In this document: piece after piece, positions 1 through 11,801 of the stretch | How positions within the stretch are numbered: the first letter of the stretch is position 1 | How the letters are laid out: each line of letters begins with the position of its first letter | NCBI RefSeq assembly: GCF_019097595.1 | Contig: NC_080718.1 | Span: 21,945,657 to 22,009,656, forward strand | Direction: 5' to 3' | Origin: Hemibagrus wyckioides | Lineage: Eukaryota; Chordata; Actinopteri; Siluriformes; Bagridae | DNA length: 64,000 bases | Made by a program: the position numbers and the translations under genes | Notes under the pieces: generated by a model | Told to the model about the DNA's origin: nothing | Databases searched by the model: none | The model's input: only the letters and a program-made list of their open reading frames with translations

Positions 1-3000
1 GAGCGTGTGTGTGTATGAGAGTGAGAGAGAGTGTGTGTATATGAGAGTGAGAGAGAGCGTGTGTGTATATGAGAGTGAGAGGACGTGTGTGTATATGAGA
101 GTGAGAGGACGTGTGTGTATATGAGAGTGAGAGGACGTGTGTGTATATGAGAGTGAGAGAGAGCGTGTGTGTATATGAGAGGGAGAGAGAGCGTGTGTGT
201 ATATGAGAGTGAGAGGACGTGTGTGTGTATATGAGAGTGAGAGGACGTGTGTGTGTATATGAGAGTGAGAGAGAGCGTGTGTGTGTATGAGAGTGAGAGA
301 GAGTGTGTGTATATGAGAGTGAGAGAGAGCGTGTGTGTATATGAGAGTGAGAGGACGTGTGTGTATATGAGAGTGAGAGAGAGCGTGTGTGTATGTGAGA
401 GGGAGAGAGAGCGTGTGTGTGTATGAGAGTGAGAGAGAGTGTGTGTATATGAGAGTGAGAGAGAGCGTGTGTGTATATGAGAGTGAGCGTGTGTGTATAT
501 GAGACGGAAAGAGAGCGTGTGTGTGTATATGAGAGTGAGAGAGAGCGTGTGTGTATATGAGAGTGAGAGGATGTGTGTGTATATGAGAGGGAGAGAGAGC
601 GTGTGTGTATGAGAGGGAGAGAGAGCGTGTGTGTATATGAGAGGGAGAGAGAGTGTGTGTATATGAGAGTGAGAGGACGTGTGTGTATATGAGAGTGAGA
701 GAGAGCGTGTGTGTATATGAGAGGGAGAGAGAGCGTGTGTGTATATGAGAGGGAGAGAGAGCGTGTGTATATGAGAGTGAGAGGATGTGTGTGTATATGA
801 GAGTGAGAGAGAGCGTGTGTGTATGAGAGGGAGAGAGAGCGTGTGTGTATATGAGAGGGAGAGAGAGCGTGTGTGTATATGAGAGTGAGAGGACGTGTGT
901 GTATATGAGAGGGAGAGAGAGCGTGTGTGTATATGAGAGGGAGAGAGAGCGTGTGTGTGTATGAGAGTGAGAGGACGTGTGTATATGAGAGTGAGAGAGA
1001 GCGTGTGTATATGAGAGTGAGAGAGAGCGTGTGTGTGTATGAGAGGGAGAGAGAGCGTGTGTGTATATGAGAGTGAGAGAGCGTGTGTGTGTATGAGAGG
1101 GAGAGAGAGCGTGTGTGTATATGAGAGGGAGAGAGAGCGTGTGTGTATATGAGAGTGAGAGAGAGCGTGTGTATATGAGAGTGAGAGAGAGCGTGTGTAT
1201 ATGAGAGTGAGAGAGAGCGTGTGTGTATATGAGAGGGAGAGAGAGCGTGTGTGTATATGAGAGTGAGAGAGAGCGTGTGTGTATATGAGAGTGAGAGAGA
1301 GCGTGTGTATATGAGAGTGAGAGAGAGCGTGTGTATATGAGAGTGAGAGAGAGCGTGTGTATATGAGAGGGAGAGAGAGCGTGTGTGTATATGAGAGTGA
1401 GAGAGCGTGTGTGTATATGAGAGGGAGAGAGAGCGTGTGTGTGTATGAGAGGGAGAGAGAGCGTGTGTGTATATGAGAGGGAGAGAGAGCGTGTGTGTAT
1501 ATGAGAGGGAGAGAGAGCGTGTGTGTATATGAGAGTGAGAGGACGTGTGTATATGAGAGTGAGAGAGAGCGTGTGTATATGAGAGTGAGAGAGAGCGTGT
1601 GTATATGAGAGTGAGAGAGAGCGTGTGTGTGTGTATGAGAGGGAGAGAGAGCGTGTGTGTATATGAGAGTGAGAGGACGTGTGTGTGTATATGAGAGGGA
1701 GAGAGAGCGTGTGTATATGAGAGTGAGAGAGAGCGTATGTGTATATGAGAGTGAGAGAGAGCGTGTGTGTATATGAGAGGGAGAGAGAGCGTGTGTGTGT
1801 ATGAGACGGAGAGAGCGTGTGTGTATATGAGAGGGAGAGAGAGCATGTGTGTGTATGAGAGTGAGAGAGAGCGTGTGTGTGTATGAGAGGGAGAGAGAGC
1901 GTGTGTGTATATGAGAGTGAGAGGACGTGTGTGTATATGAGAGGGAGAGAGAGCGTGTGTGTGTATGAGAGTGAGAGAGAGCGTGTGTGTGTATGAGAGG
2001 GAGAGAGAGCGTGTGTGTATATGAGAGTGAGAGAGCGTGTGTGTATATGAGAGTGAGAGGACGTGTGTGTATATGAGAGTGAGAGAGAGCGTGTGTGTGT
2101 ATGAGAGGGAGAGAGAGCGTGTGTGTGTATGAGAGTGAGAGAGAGTGTGTGTATATGAGAGTGAGAGAGAGCGTGTGTGTATATGAGAGGGAGAGAGAGC
2201 GTGTGTGTATATGAGAGTGAGAGGACGTGTGTATATGAGAGTGAGAGAGAGCGTGTGTATATGAGAGTGAGAGAGAGCGTGTGTGTGTGAGAGGGAGAGA
2301 GAGCGTGTGTGTATATGAGAGGGAGAGAGAGCGTGTGTGTATATGAGAGTGAGAGAGAGCGTGTGTATATGAGAGTGAGAGAGAGCGTGTGTATATGAGA
2401 GTGAGAGAGAGCGTGTGTGTATATGAGAGGGAGAGAGAGCGTGTGTGTATATGAGAGGGAGAGAGAGCGTGTGTGTATGAGAGGGAGAGAGAGCGTGTGT
2501 GTATATGAGAGTGAGAGAGAGCGTGTGTGTATATGAGACGGAGAGAGCGTGTGTGTATATGAGAGGGAGAGAGAGCGTGTGTATATGAGAGTGAGAGAGA
2601 GCGTGTGTGTGTATGAGAGGGAGAGAGAGCGTGTGTGTATATGAGAGGGAGAGAGAGCGTGTGTGTATATGAGAGTGAGAGAGAGCGTGTGTATATGAGA
2701 GTGAGAGAGAGCGTGTGTATATGAGAGTGAGAGAGAGCGTGTGTATATGAGAGTGAGAGAGAGCGTGTGTATATGAGAGTGAGAGAGAGCGTGTGTATAT
2801 GAGAGTGAGAGAGAGCGTGTGTGTATATGAGAGGGAGAGAGAGCGTGTGTGTATATGAGAGGGAGAGAGAGCGTGTGTGTATATGAGAGTGAGAGAGAGC
2901 GTGTGTGTATATGAGAGGGAGAGAGAGCGTGTGTGTATATGAGAGGGAGAGAGAGCGTGTGTGTATATGAGAGTGAGAGAGAGCGTGTGTGTATATGAGA

Positions 3001-6000
3001 GTGAGAGAGAGCGTGTGTGTATATGAGAGGGAGAGAGAGCGTGTGTGTATATGAGAGTGAGAGAGAGCGTGTGTATATGAGAGTGAGAGAGAGCGTGTGT
3101 AAATGAGAGTGAGAGGACGTGTGTATGAGAGGGAGAGAGAGCGTGTGTATATGAGAGGGAGAGAGAGCGTGTGTATATGAGAGTGAGAGAGAGCGTGTGT
3201 ATATGAGAGTGAGAGAGAGCGTGTGTATATGAGAGGGAGAGAGAGCGTGTGTGTATATGAGAGTGAGAGAGAGCGTGTGTATATGAGAGTGAGAGAGAGC
3301 GTGTGTATATGAGAGTGAGAGAGAGCGTGTGTATATGAGAGGGAGAGAGAGCGTGTGTGTATATGAGAGGGAGAGAGAGCGTGTGTATATGAGAGTGAGA
3401 GAGAGCGTGTGTATATGAGAGTGAGAGAGAGCGTGTGTATATGAGAGGGAGAGAGAGCGTGTGTGTATATGAGAGTGAGAGAGAGCGTGTGTATATGAGA
3501 GTGAGAGAGAGCGTGTGTGTATATGAGAGGGAGAGAGAGCGTGTGTGTATATGAGAGTGAGAGAGAGCGTGTGTATATGAGAGTGAGAGAGAGCGTGTGT
3601 GTATATGAGAGGGAGAGAGAGCGTGTGTGTATATGAGAGTGAGAGAGAGCGTGTGTATATGAGAGTGAGAGAGAGCGTGTGTATATGAGAGTGAGAGGAC
3701 GTGTGTATATGAGAGTGAGAGAGAGCGTGTGTGTATATGAGAGGGAGAGAGAGCGTGTGTGTATGAGAGGGAGAGAGAGCGAGTGTGTATATGAGAGTGA
3801 GAGGACGTGTGTGTATATGAGAGTGAGAGAGAGCGTGTGTGTATATGAGAGTGAGAGAGAGCGTGTGTGTATATGAGAGTGAGAGTGAGCGTGTGTGTAT
3901 ATGAGAGGGAGAGAGAGCGTGTGTGTATATGAGAGTGAGAGGACGTGTGTGTATATGAGAGGGAGAGAGAGCGTGTGTGTGTATGAGAGGGAGAGAGAGC
4001 GTGTGTGTATATGAGAGGGAGAGAGAGCGTGTGTGTATATGAGAGGGAGAGAGAGCGTGTGTGTATATGAGAGGGAGAGAGAGCGTGTGTGTATATGAGA
4101 CGGAGAGAGAGCGTGTGTGTATATGAGAGTGAGAGAGAGCGTGTGTGTATATGAGAGTGAGAGCGTGTGTGTATATGAGAGTGAGAGCGTGTGTGTATAT
4201 GAGAGTGAGAGAGAGCGTGTGTATATGAGAGTGAGAGAGAGCGTGTGTGTATATGAGAGTGAGAGTGAGCGTGTGTGTATATGAGAGTGAGAGTGAGCGT
4301 GTGTGTATATGAGAGTGAGAGAGAGCGTGTGTGTATATGAGAGTGAGAGGACGTGTGTGTATATGAGAGTGAGAGAGAGCGTGTGTGTATGAGAGGGAGA
4401 GAGAGCGTGTGTGTATATGAGAGGGAGAGAGAGCGTGTGTGTATATGAGACGGAGAGAGAGCGTGTGTGTATATGAGAGTGAGAGGACGTGTGTGTATAT
4501 GAGAGTGAGAGAGAGCGTGTGTGTATGAGAGGGAGAGAGAGCGTGTGTGTATATGAGAGGGAGAGAGAGCGTGTGTGTATATGAGAGGGAGAGAGAGCGT
4601 GTGTGTATATGAGAGTGAGAGAGAGCGTGTGTGTATATGAGAGTGAGAGAGAGCGTGTGTGTATATGAGAGTGAGAGAGAGCGTGTGTGTATATGAGAGT
4701 GAGAGCGTGTGTGTATATGAGAGTGAGAGCGTGTGTGTATATGAGAGTGAGAGAGAGCGTGTGTATATGAGAGTGAGAGAGAGCGTGTGTATATGAGAGT
4801 GAGAGAGAGCGTGTGTGTATATGAGAGTGAGAGTGAGCGTGTGTGTATATGAGAGTGAGAGTGAGCGTGTGTGTATATGAGAGGGAGAGAGAGCGTGTGT
4901 GTATATGAGAGTGAGAGGACGTGTGTGTATATGAGAGTGAGAGAGAGCGTGTGTGTATGAGAGGGAGAGAGAGCGTGTGTGTATATGAGAGGGAGAGAGA
5001 GCGTGTGTGTATATGAGACGGAGAGAGAGCGTGTGTGTATATGAGAGTGAGAGGACGTGTGTGTATATGAGAGTGAGAGAGAGCGTGTGTGTATATGAGA
5101 GGGAGAGAGAGCGTGTGTGTGTATGAGAGGGAGAGAGAGCGTGTGTGTATATGAGAGGGAGAGAGAGCGTGTGTGTATATGAGAGTGAGAGAGAGCGTGT
5201 GTGTATATGAGAGTGAGAGAGAGCGTGTGTGTATATGAGAGTGAGAGAGAGCGTGTGTGTATATGAGAGTGAGAGCGTGTGTGTATATGAGAGTGAGAGC
5301 GTGTGTGTATATGAGAGTGAGAGAGCGCGTGTGTATATGAGAGTGAGAGAGAGCGTGTGTATATGAGAGTGAGAGAGAGCGTGTGTGTATATGAGAGTGA
5401 GAGAGAGCGTGTGTATATGAGAGTGAGAGGACGTGTGTATATGACAGTGAGAGAGAGCGTGTGTATATGAGAGTGAGAGCGTGTGTATATGAGAGTGAGA
5501 GAGAGCGTGTGTATATGAGAGTGAGAGCGTGTGTATATGAGAGTGAGAGAGAGCGTGTGTATATGAGAGTGAGAGAGAGCGTGTGTGTATATGAGAGGGA
5601 GAGAGAGCGTGTGTATGAGAGTGAGAGAGAGCGTGTGTATATGAGAGTGAGAGGACGTGTGTATATGAGAGTGAGAGAGAGCGTGTGTATACGAGAGGGA
5701 GAGAGAGCGTGTGTGTATACGAGAGGGAGAGAGAGCGTGTGTGTATACGAGAGGGAGAGAGAGCGTGTGTGTATACGAGAGGGAGAGAGAGCGTGTGTGT
5801 ATACGAGAGGGAGAGAGAGCGTGTGTGTATACGAGAGGGAGAGAGAGCGTGTGTGTATGAGAGGGAGAGAGAGCGTGTGTGTATACGAGAGGGAGAGAGA
5901 GCGTGTGTGTATACGAGAGGGAGAGAGAGCGTGTGTGTATATGAGAGTGAGAGAGAGCGTGTGTATATGAGAGGGAGAGAGAGCGTGTGTGTATATGAGA

Positions 6001-6811
6001 GTGAGAGAGAGCGTGTGTGTATACGAGAGGGAGAGAGAGCGTGTGTGTATATGAGAGGGAGAGAGAGCGTGTGTGTATATGAGAGGGAGAGAGAGCGTGT
6101 GTGTATATGAGAGGGAGAGAGAGCGTGTGTGTATATGAGAGTGAGAGAGAGCGTGTGTGTATATGAGAGTGAGAGAGAGCGTGTGTGTATACGAGAGGGG
6201 GAGAGAGCGTGTGTGTATAGGAGAGGGAGAGAGAGCGTGTGTGTATACGAGAGGGAGAGTGAGCGTGTGTGTATACGAGAGGGAGAGAGAGCGTGTGTGT
6301 ATACGAGAGTGAGAGAGAGCGTGTGTGTATACGAGAGGGAGAGAGAGCGTGTGTGTATACGAGAGGGAGAGAGAGCGTGTGTGTATACGAGAGTGAGAGA
6401 GAGCGTGTGTGTATATGAGAGTGAGAGAGCGTGTGTGTATATGAGAGTGAGAGAGAGCGTGTGTGTATGAGAGTGAGAGAGAGCGTGTGTGTATATGAGA
6501 GGGAGAGAGAGCGTGTGTGTATATGAGAGGGAGAGAGAGCGTGTGTGTATATGAGAGTGAGAGGACGTGTGTGTATATGAGAGTGAGAGAGAGCGTGTGT
6601 GTATATGAGAGTGAGAGAGCGTGTGTGTATATGAGAGTGAGAGAGAGCGTGTGTGTATATGAGAGGGAGAGAGAGCGTGTGTGTATATGAGAGGGAGAGA
6701 GAGCGTGTGTGTATATGAGAGTGAGAGGACGTGTGTGTATATGAGAGTGAGAGGACGTGTGTGTATATGAGAGGGAGAGAGAGCGTGTGTGTATATGAGA
6801 GGGAGAGAGAG
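1..6811. repeat. 28-bp GT/GA minisatellite array (intronic)
   Basis: About 240 head-to-tail copies of a unit near 28 bp, made of a GT run, an ATAT step and a GA run (core GTGTGTATATGAGAGTGAGA). Three subtypes alternate: one ending GAGAGAGC, one ending GAGGAC and one with GAGAGGGAGA. The array runs off the left edge. It lies in the zdhhc14 intron upstream of the first visible exon. ATAC replaces ATAT in many units only between about 5690 and 6410, and a block of about 568 bp is duplicated between about 4340 and 5500. Open frames in the array are only translated repeat. Confidence 0.97.
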
Positions 6812-7606
6812 CGTGTGCATAAGAGAGTGTGCATGTTTGTGTGCACGCATATGAGATGTGTGTGTGAGCAAGTGAGTGTGTGCATGAGACAGTGTGAGTG
6901 AGTGTGGAAGTGTGTGTGTGAATGAGAGACAGGCAGACAGGCCGAGTGTGTATGAGCGAGAGAGTTTGTGTGTGTATGTATGAAAGTGTTTGTGAGTGAG
7001 AGAGAGTGTGTGTGTGAGGGAGTGAGAGAGAGAGTGTGTGTGAGGGAGTGAGTGTGTGTATGCAAGTGTGTGTGTGTGTGTGTGAATGAGAGAGAGTATG
7101 TGTGTGTATGTAAGAAAGAATGTGCATGCATATGAGACAGTTTGTGAATGAGAGAGTGTGTATGTGTGTGTACAGTATGTGTGTGAATGAGTGTGTGTGT
7201 GTACAGTATGTGTGTGAATGAGAGTATGTGTATGTATGAAGGTGTGTTTGTGTGCATGCATATGAGACATTGTGTGTGTGTGAGTGTTTGTGTGCACGCA
7301 TATGAGACTGTGTGTGTGTGAGCGAGTGAGTGTGTGCATGAGACCGTGTGTGTGAGTGAGTGTGGAAGTGTGTGAGTGTCTGTGAATGAGAGAGAGAGAG
7401 ACACAGACGGTGTGTGTATGAGAGAGAGAGAGTGTGTGTGTGTATGTATGAAAGTGTTTGTGTGCATGCATATGAGACTGAGTAAGTGAGAGAGAGTGTG
7501 TGTGTGTGCTTAAGACAGTGTGTGTGAGGGTATGTATGTGTGAATGAGAGTGTATGTGAATGAGTGTGTGTATGTATGAGGGAGTGTTTGTGTGCATGCA
7601 TATGAA

Positions 7607-7638
<32 letters not shown>
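6812..7638. repeat. Degenerate GT/GA repeat edge
   Basis: The regular 28-bp array decays into irregular TG, GAGA and GTATG tracts with recurring words such as GTGCATGCATATGAGA. Longer blocks recur at about 6830, 7250, 7290, 7450 and 7590. It ends in a pure (TG)n run at about 7610-7636. It looks like an older, diverged flank of the array. Confidence 0.9.
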
Positions 7639-7640
<2 letters not shown>

Positions 7641-8190
7641 AATGAGAAATAACACATAGTGACTAATGTAAAGCGTGACTTGATCCAGTCATATAATTTG
7701 CATATGCTAGCTCTTCTAACATAATACTGACTCTCACTCTGACTCTCTCTCACCTAATTGGACGAAATAAAACTGGACATCAACTAGTTACATTATTTTA
7801 ATTTGGAGCAGTAATGATGTTCTGTTAAAAAAATCGGGGAAAACTCTTTCATTTGTCCTCAGATGATCCAGTATTTCTAGTGCAGCTCAAGCAGCCGTAA
7901 CTAATTTGTGCTCAGTGTCAGCACTCTGCACTCAGACGTGTTTGTTTCTTGTTACGTGTCATGAGAATGCGTGACTTGTCCTGTTTACCAGAGTTTCACA
8001 TTAAGCTTTTTCATATTAAGCCATAAAGGAGCACTGGGCCTCCAGACCTGAGGGAAAAACAAGAGCTTATTAATAAACACTTATTTATTTGTGCAGTGGC
8101 CATCACACATTCACTGGAAAAAATGCTCTGATATTTTCAGCCAAAAACCCAGACTGAACTGTTCTTTCCAGTCTGCTTTTTACATCATTT
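7639..8190. other. Non-repetitive intron sequence
   Basis: I see no exon-like open frame, RNA gene or recognisable transposon here. It separates two very different minisatellites inside the zdhhc14 intron. Confidence 0.6.
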
Positions 8191-9970
8191 TTTGAAATTG
8201 GTTTGAGTTTGAGGGTATTTATGTTTAGGTCTGGGGGTTGGGTTTTTTAAGTTTAGGTGTTGGGGTGTTTATGTTTTTTGGGGGTAATTATGTTTGTGTT
8301 TTGAGGTATTCATGTTTGGATTTGGGGGTTGGGGGTGTTTATGTTTAGGTTTCGGGGCATTTATGTTTGAGTTTTGGGGTATTTTTGTTTTTTTGGCATC
8401 ATTATATTTGTGTTTTGAGGTATTTGTTTGGATTTGGGGGTATTTATGTTTAGGTTTGGGGGTATTTATGTTTTGGTTGGGGGTATTTGTTAGGCTTTGG
8501 GGAATTTATGTTTGGGTTGGGGGTATTTGTTATGCTTTGGGGTATTTGTTTGGGTTGGGGGTATTTGTTAGGCTTTGGGGTGTTTATGTTTGGGTTGGGG
8601 GTATTTGTTAGGCTTTGGGGTGTTTATGTTTGGGTTGGGGGTATTTGTTAGGCTTTGGGGAATTTATGTTTGGGTTGGGGGTATTTGTTAGGCTTTGGGG
8701 TATTTATGTTTGGGTTGGGGGTATTTGTTAGGCTTTGGGGTGTTTGTTTGGGTTGGGGGTATTTGTTAGGCTTTGGGGTGTTTGTTGGGGTGGGGGGTTT
8801 TTGTTAGGCTTTGGGGTGTTTGTTTGGGTTGGGGGTATTTATGTTAGGCTTTGGGGTGTTTGTTTGGGTTGGGGGTATTTATGTTAGGCTTTGGGGTATT
8901 TATGTTTGGGTTGGGGGTATTTATGTTAGGCTTTGGGGTATTTATGTTTGGGTTGGGGGTATTTATGTTAGGCTTTGGGGTATTTATGTTTGGGTTGGGG
9001 GTATTTATGTTAGGCTTTGGGGTATTTATGTTTGGGTTGGGGGTATTTATGTTAGGCTTTGGGGTATTTATGTTTGGGTTGGGGGTATTTATGTTAGGCT
9101 TTGGGGTATTTATGTTTGGGTTGGGGGTATTTGTTAGGCTTTGGGGAATTTGTTTGGGTTGGGGGTATTTGTTAGGCTTTGGGGAATTTATGTTTGGGTT
9201 GGGGGTATTTGTTAGGCTTTGGGGTATTTATGTTTGGGTTGGGGGTATTTGTTAGGCTTTGTGGTGTTTGTTTGGGTTGGGGGTATTTGATAGGCTTTGG
9301 GGTGTTTGTTTGGGTTGGGGGTATTTGTTAGGCTTTGGGGTGTTTGTTTGGGTTGGGGGTATTTATGTTAGGCTTTGGGGTATTTGTTTGGGTTGGGGGT
9401 ATTTGTTAGGCTTTGGGGTATTTGTTTGGGTTGGGGGTATTTATGTTAGGCTTTGGGGTATTTATGTTTGGGTTGGGGGTATTTATGTTAGGCTTTGGGG
9501 TATTTATGTTTGGGTTGGGGGTATTTATGTTAGGCTTTGGGGTATTTATGTTTGGGTTGGGGGTATTTATGTTAGGCTTTGGGGTATTTATGTTTGGGTT
9601 GGGGGTATTTATGTTAGGCTTTGGGGTATTTATGTTTGGGTTGGGGGTATTTATGTTAGGCTTTGGGGTATTTGTGGGTGGGGGGTGTTTATTTTTGTTA
9701 GGCTTTGGGGTATTTGTTTGGGTTGGGGGTATTTATGTTAGGCTTTGGGGTATTTATGTTTGGGTTGGGGGTATTTATGTTAGGCTTTGGGGTATTTATG
9801 TTTGGGTTGGGGGTATTTATGTTAGGCTTTGGGGTATTTTTTTTTGGGTTGGGGGTATTTATGTTAGGCTTTGGGGTGGGGGTATTTATGTTAGGCTTTG
9901 GGGTATTTATGTTTGGGTTGGGGGTATTTATGTTAGGCTTTGGGGTATTTATGTTTGGGTTGGGGGTATT
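8191..9970 (+). repeat. G-rich 42-bp minisatellite (two 21-bp half-units)
   Basis: The regular part alternates TTGGGGGTATTTATGTTAGG(C) with TTTGGGGTATTTATGTTTGG(G), a 42-bp dimer. The left part (8191-8880) is irregular and the core (about 8880-9960) nearly perfect. Because 42 is a multiple of three, the frames stay open and give spurious proteins rich in Gly, Phe, Val and Leu. These are not genes. The + strand, which is the non-template strand of zdhhc14, carries G runs of 3 to 5 about every 10-20 bases, so quadruplex or R-loop formation is plausible. Confidence 0.96.
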
Positions 9971-10735
9971 GAGCAGTGAACAGGGTGTTTGTTTTCACTC
10001 AGCTTTCTCTGAAGGTGTTCCATTGCCCTGTGATGCAGCATGAGCAGCAGTTCTATATGAATCATGTGATCTCCTTGCTGCTCTCTGATTGGTCGGTGTT
10101 GTACGATGGGGGAAGCTGACTGTTTCTTGTGAAAGTGGAACAAAACACCACAGGAAGAAGGAAAAAAAGCCCTGAGAAACAAACAGCAAGTTTTGTTTGT
10201 TCTATTGGTCGATTCTACACTTTTAATTTTGAGCTGCAAAACTAAGTCCTATAAAGTCATAATAGCAGTCTGGTCAAGCAAATTTAATTCAGAATATAGA
10301 GGAAAAACTTTAGATTAATCAGCATTAGCCTGCAATTAGCTTTTATTTCTATCTTCTCTAGATTCTGTGGTGGGGTTTTTTTGTTCACCAGAAAAACTTT
10401 AACAGCTGTTTTGAAAGCTATTAGGCTACTTGGATTAATGAGGCAGGACGTGAGAAAGATCATCATCCAGACTAATGTGATTAGAGTCATGTGCACCTAA
10501 CAGTGCAGGAGTAATAGGATTAAGCTGGAACTCTGGGTTAGATTAGATAATGGTGTTAAATGGCGAGTAAAAGAGATGTGATATTTCCTTCTTTCTTAGT
10601 GAGGAACGTTCAGGTAGAAATAATATACAGGGGAGAAATATTCCTAATGAATAGACAAGACAATTGAATTGTTCGTGCATATGGCTGCAGAACATTTTTT
10701 GTGCATGTGAAATATACTTTTTTTTGGTTTTGAGA
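9971..10735. other. Non-repetitive intron spacer
   Basis: This segment lies between the regular G-rich array and its degenerate outlier. Minus-strand open frames at 9949-10239 and 10284-10496 show no recognisable domain and no convincing splice context, so I do not call them genes. Confidence 0.5.
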
Positions 10736-11190
10736 AAAGTGTTGGGTGGATTTATGAGTTTAGGGGCATTTAGCAGTATTTATGGTGTATTTATTGGGCT
10801 GTTTTTAGCTGTGTTTACCAGTGTGAGGGTATTTATGTTTGGATTTTGGGGTATTTATGTTTTGTTTTAAGGGTATTTGTGTTTAGGTTCTGGGGTGTTT
10901 GTGTTTAGGTTGTAGGGTATATATTCTGTTTATGTTTTGGGCTATTTATGTTTGGATTTTTAGGGTATTTGTGTTTTAGCTTTTGGGGTATTTATTTTGG
11001 ATTTTAGGGTACTTGTGTTCAGTTTTTGGGGTATTTATGTTTGGATTTTGGGGTATTTATATTTAGGTTTTTGGGTATTTATGTTTGGATTTTTAGGGTA
11101 TTTATTTTTGGATTTGGGGGTATTTATGTTTAGGTTTGGGGGTATTTATGTTTAGGTTTGGGGGTATTTATGTTTAGGTTTGGGGGTATT
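10736..11190 (+). repeat. Degenerate outlier of the G-rich minisatellite
   Basis: Diverged copies of GGGGTATTTATGTTTAGGTT recur about every 20-25 bases, ending in four nearly perfect copies at about 11115-11190. The unit is clearly related to the array at 8191-9970. The 765 bp between the two was either inserted or never expanded. Confidence 0.9.
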
Positions 11191-11640
11191 TATGCGTGTG
11201 TGTCTGCAGAACAAAAGTGAGTGGTTGAAATATTGTGCAAACGTGTCAGTAATTGCGATTAACTAAAATTTCCTACTTTATTTGTTGGACTCGATTGAGG
11301 TTTGTTTCCATGACCAGAAGTTTATTATACAGATTAATTTTATTTTATTTTATTTTCTAAAATTTAACTAAACAATTGTGATTAAAGCAAGTATGATCAA
11401 GCAAAGCCACTGGTCTTCTAGAGAGTGCATTTCTACAACAATCTGCATACCATGACTTACTAGCATTGATTGTGTGTGTGAATAAAACTGAAAATTGTAA
11501 TAAGAGATAAAACATAAATGTTATATCAGGTTATTTTAAGAGATTTTATGAGACACAGTGTGTAGGTTTGTTAACACTACTGTAATGTTAAATTTCCCAT
11601 GTAGCAGCTTTGACATGTTTTTATTTATTTCCCTCCGCAG
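11191..11640 (+). other. zdhhc14: 3' end of upstream zdhhc14 intron
   Basis: The intron ends in a pyrimidine-rich tract and CCCTCCGCAG immediately before the first visible coding exon. No other feature is apparent in this stretch. Confidence 0.7.
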
Positions 11641-11801
11641 CTGTCCGTTCTTGGCGGCCACGCTGAGTCTAGCGATCCCCGTGGTGGGTGGCGTGCTGTT
11701 CTTCTTCGTACTGGGGACGTTACTCAGGACGAGCTTCAGCGACCCCGGCGTCCTGCCCAGAGCCACCCCGGACGAGGCCGCAGACTTGGAGAGACAGATA
11801 G
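11641..11801 (+). CDS. zdhhc14: zdhhc14 exon: transmembrane segment 2 and cytosolic DPG region
   Basis: This is the first visible exon of palmitoyltransferase ZDHHC14, a multipass membrane enzyme that attaches palmitate to cysteines of other proteins. The 161-nt exon begins one base before a cysteine codon. It encodes CPFLA, a hydrophobic segment ([17 protein letters not shown]), the conserved [14 protein letters not shown] stretch before the zinc-binding cysteine-rich domain, and ends in ERQI. The acceptor CCCTCCGCAG is strong. The donor reads ATAG|GTCCGC, a poor match to GTRAGT after the GT, but phase and homology require it: the final G joins AT of the next exon to give Asp. The start codon and the N-terminal ~84 residues, including membrane segment 1, must lie upstream of the window. 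ZDHHC9 and ZDHHC18 are the closest relatives; the C-terminal exons favour ZDHHC14. Confidence 0.95.

Noticed and set aside
3679..6470. Several + strand open frames of 65-169 codons rich in Arg, Glu, Val and Tyr
   Set aside because: They are translations of the 28-bp GT/GA minisatellite and overlap each other in different frames; no domain or splice signals.
1..6811. Possible CRISPR array, because regular ~28-bp units are present
   Set aside because: Units are contiguous low-complexity repeats without unique spacers, and the genome is eukaryotic.
8294..10043. Open frames encoding Gly/Phe/Val/Leu repeats in two frames
   Set aside because: The 42-bp unit is a multiple of three and has no stops in those frames; composition and overlap show pure repeat translation.
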